64,000 nt of DNA, taken from positions 77,278,638 to 77,342,637 of the forward strand of contig NC_054704.1 of NCBI RefSeq assembly GCF_016097555.1, given 5' to 3'. The notes beneath the pieces were generated by a model, which did no database searches, had not been told where the DNA came from, and saw nothing but the letters and a program-made list of their open reading frames with translations. A program made the position numbers and the translations under genes. Below are positions 62,601-64,000 of the stretch, piece after piece (the first letter of the stretch is position 1; each line of letters opens with the position of its first letter). This stretch comes from Gigantopelta aegis (taxonomy: Eukaryota; Mollusca; Gastropoda; Neomphalida; Peltospiridae).

Positions 62601-63072
62601 ATTATAGGTTATACTCAAAACCTAGCATTTGAATGGTTTAAAAAAATGTATGAAGTAATTATAATTATTAGCATGACAGGCATTGAAAACCACTTATAAA
62701 AGGAAAAAATATATATTTTTCTATTTTCCTATTAAGGTTATAACTTATTTGTTATTTGATTAGACTTAATAATGTTTTTATTTAAACTTATAAGCTGTTG
62801 TGTTCTCGTAACAGTGTTTGTCAGTGGAATAATCATGTTCATATACTTACCTTTGTTTGATGCCCAATAGCCAGTCTGTATTTTTTGTTCTCGGGTGTCG
62901 TTAAACATTCATTAATTCATTGATTCATTCCTTCATTGTCAGTGGGATCACGAGAAGTGGAAGTTTGACAGTCGGAATGAGATCATTCTGTTTTCCCAAG
63001 TCACCAACAAGCCGCTGCGTATCAAACCTGATGGTACAGTGGATGCTCTCGGAGACGTCAGAGATGCAGAGG
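44600..63072 (+). CDS. RP1/RP1L1-type tandem doublecortin protein with PLAT domains, 3' end outside window
   Basis: Non-coding exon about 44600-44731. Exons 45175-45857 (ATG 45219), 46247-46454, 47761-47924, 58880-58966, 59788-59920, 60241-60392, 60844-60922, 61420-61501, 62213-62303 and 62943-63072 join in frame to 588 codons so far. Doublecortin 1 (about residues 26-105) has FYKENDYKFGAVKMAINPKY and GVRSIFTPRGRDKI, close to human RP1/RP1L1 (GVRNISTPRGRHSI); doublecortin 2 (about 162-235) starts KKIRVMKNGDPT. Then come two PLAT domains and a further module. Doublecortin pairs bind microtubules; RP1 proteins act at photoreceptor axonemes. PLAT domains bind membranes or proteins, as in LOXHD1. 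The vertebrate RP1 proteins I recall lack PLAT, so the arrangement is a notable difference. The gene runs off the right edge. Confidence 0.9.
45175..45857 (+). CDS. RP1-type gene exon 2: doublecortin 1 and most of doublecortin 2
   Basis: Acceptor TTTTTTCAG, donor GTAAGC. The start is ATG 45219 (CAACATGGCC), giving MASDSNDNESSNYYDHHDNY; the frame is open a little further upstream but without an ATG. 213 codons. A basic linker (TPRKRRRFGIFGGG) separates the two doublecortin units. Three short upstream ORFs lie in the leader. Confidence 0.92.
46247..46454 (+). CDS. RP1-type gene exon 3: end of doublecortin 2 and basic linker
   Basis: 208 bp; acceptor ATATTTCAG, donor GTATGT. VLSLQQVFNGPEVYVAAGTE matches the end of the RP1 second doublecortin (human [20 protein letters not shown] as recalled). 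The Arg-rich linker GRRNRLPSRNRD follows. Confidence 0.9.
46670..46900 (-). mobile_element. SINE, family C
   Basis: Reversed copy: AGCACGCTGTCCTGGGTACA, GTTAGTTGTTAGTTGGTTAG, then head remnant near TAGTCCGATGGCTTAGCC. Lies in intron 3 of the RP1-type gene. Confidence 0.8.
47761..59920 (+). CDS. RP1-type gene exons 4-6: PLAT domain 1
   Basis: Exons 47761-47924, 58880-58966 and 59788-59920. WKVWISTNELSTAGTLAQVT, ITVYGQKGNSGP, then INVGNIGEITKIRIAHDNTG, PGWLCDE, VRMKDMDTGEELVFPC, KRWLSRDEDDHEICRELP. This is the PLAT/LH2 pattern (V-Y-V-T-V-x-G, G-x-I-x-x-I-x-I-x-H-D-N, W-x-L-x-x-V, F-P-C-x-x-W-L) typical of LOXHD1 repeats. The 10.96 kb intron 47925-58879 splits the domain. Confidence 0.92.
47952..49116. 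mobile_element. TTAA-flanked non-autonomous DNA element, about 1.2 kb
   Basis: Starts TTAAAGGTAGAGTAAACTCA and ends GATTGTCCCTTCCTTTAA. Both ends abut TTAA, are weakly inverted (TTAAAGGnAGnG) and share GCATACCnGG a little inward. Its base use is richer in CpG and GACGTC-type words than the flanks. No transposase ORF. It contains AGGTATTACGTAAC (48910-48923), a word also in the solo LTR. Confidence 0.5.
50740..51005 (-). mobile_element. SINE, family C
   Basis: CTTATATCCAATTAAGGTCC tail reversed, GTGGGTTAGTTGTTAGTGGT, head GATGGCTTAACCACAACACC, ACCGAGGCC at the right. Confidence 0.85.
51233..51574 (+). other. Unidentified 113-codon ORF of higher GC content
   Basis: The frame contains HRHLFRPSQPRRLLRKISEI and CCVGCNNDRNGCRACTLGIE. 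CCVGCNND faintly recalls the start of THAP zinc fingers (CCVxGCNND), but the rest does not follow that fold. It lies in a long intron, has no splice or poly(A) context I can defend, and may be a transposon remnant. Not called as a gene. Confidence 0.25.
51729..51958 (+). mobile_element. SINE, family A, internally deleted
   Basis: Head GGGACGTAGCTCTGTGGTAC with B-box-like GGATCGGTCCC, then a jump from CTGTGGGATG straight to CCATATAACCGTAAATAAAA. The central domain is missing. Confidence 0.9.
53935..54012 (+). mobile_element. SINE family B tail fragment
   Basis: CATCCAATAGCCAATGATTA and GCTCTAGTGGTGTCATTAAA only. Confidence 0.75.
56455..56570 (+). mobile_element. SINE body fragment
   Basis: CCCCATGACTGGTATATGAA, ATATGTGCTGTCCTGTATGG, AAAAGATCC. 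Diverged central part of the A/B SINE group. Confidence 0.55.
57430..57579. mobile_element. MITE with inverted arms of about 65 bp
   Basis: ACAATAACCCACTTGCTACT ... TGAAATTAATGTTGTCGGTC at the left pairs with GTGACTGACATTAATTTCAC ... CTCGTTAGTTATTGT at the right. Nearly the whole unit is stem. Confidence 0.8.
57897..58120. repeat. Dispersed repeat, family E, copy 2
   Basis: Same order of words as 36712-36935: CTTAAGAATTTG, GCAAAATGCTCACC, TTAAACCAGTAAC, CAACAAATA. Confidence 0.65.
59155..59462 (+). mobile_element. SINE, family B, full length reference copy
   Basis: tRNA-like head TTTAGCTTAGTTGGTTAAAC (good A-box TRGCNNAGYNGG) with GGATCAAACC B-box, body and tail CTCTAGTGGTGTCATTAAAC. The A-box shows that the family B head comes from a different tRNA than family A. 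Confidence 0.88.
59617..59692 (+). mobile_element. SINE family A tail fragment
   Basis: CACCATATAACCGTAAATAA, GTGCATCGTTAAATAAAACA, TTCCTTCCTTCC. Confidence 0.85.
60241..62303 (+). CDS. RP1-type gene exons 7-10: PLAT domain 2
   Basis: Exons 60241-60392, 60844-60922, 61420-61501 and 62213-62303, all in frame. KYEVTTTTGDVWNGGTNANV, YLTVYGDRGDTGVRQL, TDTFHVEAVTLGRLKRVIIG, HDGTQPGDGWYLEKITVQEP, VYNFYCGRWLDEGEDDGKIV. A second, clearer PLAT domain: GTNANVYLTVYGDRGDTG and GWYLEKI...FxCxRWL are hallmark LOXHD1-type segments. Confidence 0.93.
60590..60705 (-). mobile_element. SINE head fragment
   Basis: GGATCACTGGTTGGAATGTG through CCACTAAGCTACATCCGCCC, a decayed head of the A/B group in the intron between exons 7 and 8. 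Confidence 0.65.
62858..62935 (+). mobile_element. SINE tail fragment next to the exon 11 acceptor
   Basis: TGATGCCCAATAGCCAGTCT, CTCGGGTGTCGTTAAACATT and ATTCATTGATTCATTCCTTC. It ends only a few bases before the acceptor at 62941-62942, so the SINE tail seems to supply the pyrimidine tract. Confidence 0.65.
62943..63072 (+). CDS. RP1-type gene exon 11: start of a possible beta-trefoil module
   Basis: Acceptor TTCATTGTCAG, in frame from exon 10, donor GTTTGT. Encodes WDHEKWKFDSRNEIILFSQV, TNKPLRIKPDGTVDALGD and VRDAEG. The segment LRIxPDGTVDxxxDxxD is a strand pattern shared by FGF- and fascin-type beta-trefoils. It links to PLAT 2 after EEYVEDIMEKRN. The exon after it lies beyond the window. 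Confidence 0.8.
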
Positions 63073-63102
63073 GTTTGTCAACAGTTTCTCTCACACACTT
63101 GA

Positions 63103-63183
63103 GGGCGGGACATAGCCCAGTGGTAAAGCGCTTACTTGATGCGCGGTCGGTTTAGGATCGATCTCCGTCAGTGGCCCCATTGC
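63103..63183 (+). mobile_element. SINE family A head only
   Basis: GGGCGGGACATAGCCCAGTG, GATGCGCGGTCGG, GGATCGATCTCC, GTGGCCCCATTG, then an abrupt change. A 3'-lacking copy is unusual for retroposition; it was probably cut by the neighbouring palindromic repeat. Confidence 0.8.
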
Positions 63184-63185
63184 TT

Positions 63186-63247
63186 TCCAGACGGTTCGTC
63201 CACTGGACAATTCGTCCACTCACCTCGGACAATTCGTCCACTCGATG
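63186..63247. repeat. Short repeat built from GGACAATTCGTCCACT units
   Basis: GGTTCGTCCACT, GGACAATTCGTCCACTCACC and GGACAATTCGTCCACTCG follow one another. From memory this is a common invertebrate repeat end. Confidence 0.7.
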
Positions 63248-63796
63248 AGTGCATTTTTTTCAAACATATTAATAGTTATTTCTTTGACATTGTAATCGTT
63301 TCTTAACATTATTTTGTGGTATACTATAACCAAAAAAGTAAAATAGAGTTAGAATTCAACATTAATATCCAGCTTTTATTAACTGTTTGTACAATCTAAT
63401 TAAAATTAGCTCCACTATTGCATGTTTCGTGTGAATTACGAATGCCTTAAAACAAGTTTTATTTTATAAAATAAATAATTGTTAATGTAAAATTGAAGAC
63501 TGATAACCCATCCCGTACGTATTGGTATGGTTTGCTGTACTGCGGCCACTAAAATAGACTCGCCCGATATTTTTAGAATTTGTATGCTCCCAAATAACGT
63601 TATAAAATGCGAAGTGTGATCGGTCAATATTTAAGCGCACCCTTTTCTCTTTGGCATTTGACTGCTCCATTCAAATTCCATAGCACCACCACCACCCCCA
63701 CCCGCCTGCTACCGATTTGATCGGGCTGCTGGTGCTCCCTTGCACCTGCCAGTGCAGGCGGTCCCTCCTCTCCCCTCCCCCCACCTTTCCTGTCAT

Positions 63797-63899
63797 GGAC
63801 GGAGGAGCCGGCCAAGGCCGGCTCTTGTGCCCACGACAGGCGTGCGCTACAACAGCTTGTTCTGAATGTGCACGTAAAACCCTATGACATGACATGGCA
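63797..63899 (-). repeat. Dispersed repeat, family D, copy 3
   Basis: Reverse complement of the D family: CGACAGGCGTGCGCTACAAC, AGCTTGTTCTGAATGTGCAC, AAAACCCTATGACATGACA. Confidence 0.75.
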
Positions 63900-64000
63900 T
63901 GGTCAATATTTAAATTATTATTTACAGACGAAATGTTACCTGGACACTGGAGACTATGCAGTGTTAGCAATCTGATTAAAATTAGTTCTACTGGTCTAAA

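Larger units (their letters stand above)
63073..64000. other. Intron after exon 11, rich in repeats
   Basis: Contains a family A SINE head, a short palindromic repeat, and repeat D copy 3, with AT-rich sequence between. No exon was recognised before the window ends. Confidence 0.6.

Overview
The window is eukaryotic nuclear DNA: spliced genes with GT-AG introns, AT-rich intergenic sequence, many tRNA-derived SINEs, hairpin MITEs, LINE remains and DNA transposons. The SINE with a tRNA head of the type GTAGCCCAGTGGTAAAGCGC and an ATAACCGTAAATAAAATGTG-type tail is, from memory, typical of gastropod molluscs, so a gastropod is the best guess. No bacterial features are present.

Layout. (1) About 120-8880: an 8.5 kb DNA element (319-8787) with near-identical inverted arms of about 1.37 kb, an exact TAA target duplication, a second inverted pair inside the first carrying two opposed copies of a zinc-binding N-terminal module, minus-strand transposase-like ORFs (5065-6034), and two clusters of a 15-bp motif flanking those ORFs. 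It sits in a host repeat whose unoccupied relative lies at about 32160-32440. (2) 12088-25900, minus strand: a calcyphosine-like gene (CAPSL type, four EF-hands, 209-210 aa) with two alternative last exons. (3) 25.9-35.2 kb: intergenic, with a LINE split by a Tc1-like transposon, SINEs and a TTAA-flanked MITE. (4) 35252-44417, minus strand: a complete five-exon homologue of human C8orf74, with a solo LTR (37039-38112) in its last intron. (5) From about 44600 to beyond the right edge, plus strand: an RP1/RP1L1-type tandem doublecortin gene that continues into two PLAT domains and then what looks like the start of a beta-trefoil.

How the genes relate. The C8orf74 and RP1-type genes are head to head, with about 0.2-0.3 kb between them, so a shared promoter is likely. 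As I recall it, human RP1L1 and C8orf74 are also divergent neighbours on 8p23.1, so this may be an ancient linked pair. RP1 proteins and CAPSL are associated with cilia and axonemes in vertebrates, so all three genes may belong to the cilium/sperm programme; that is inference. All gene models were read by eye from splice sites and reading-frame continuity. Every intron boundary given keeps the frame.
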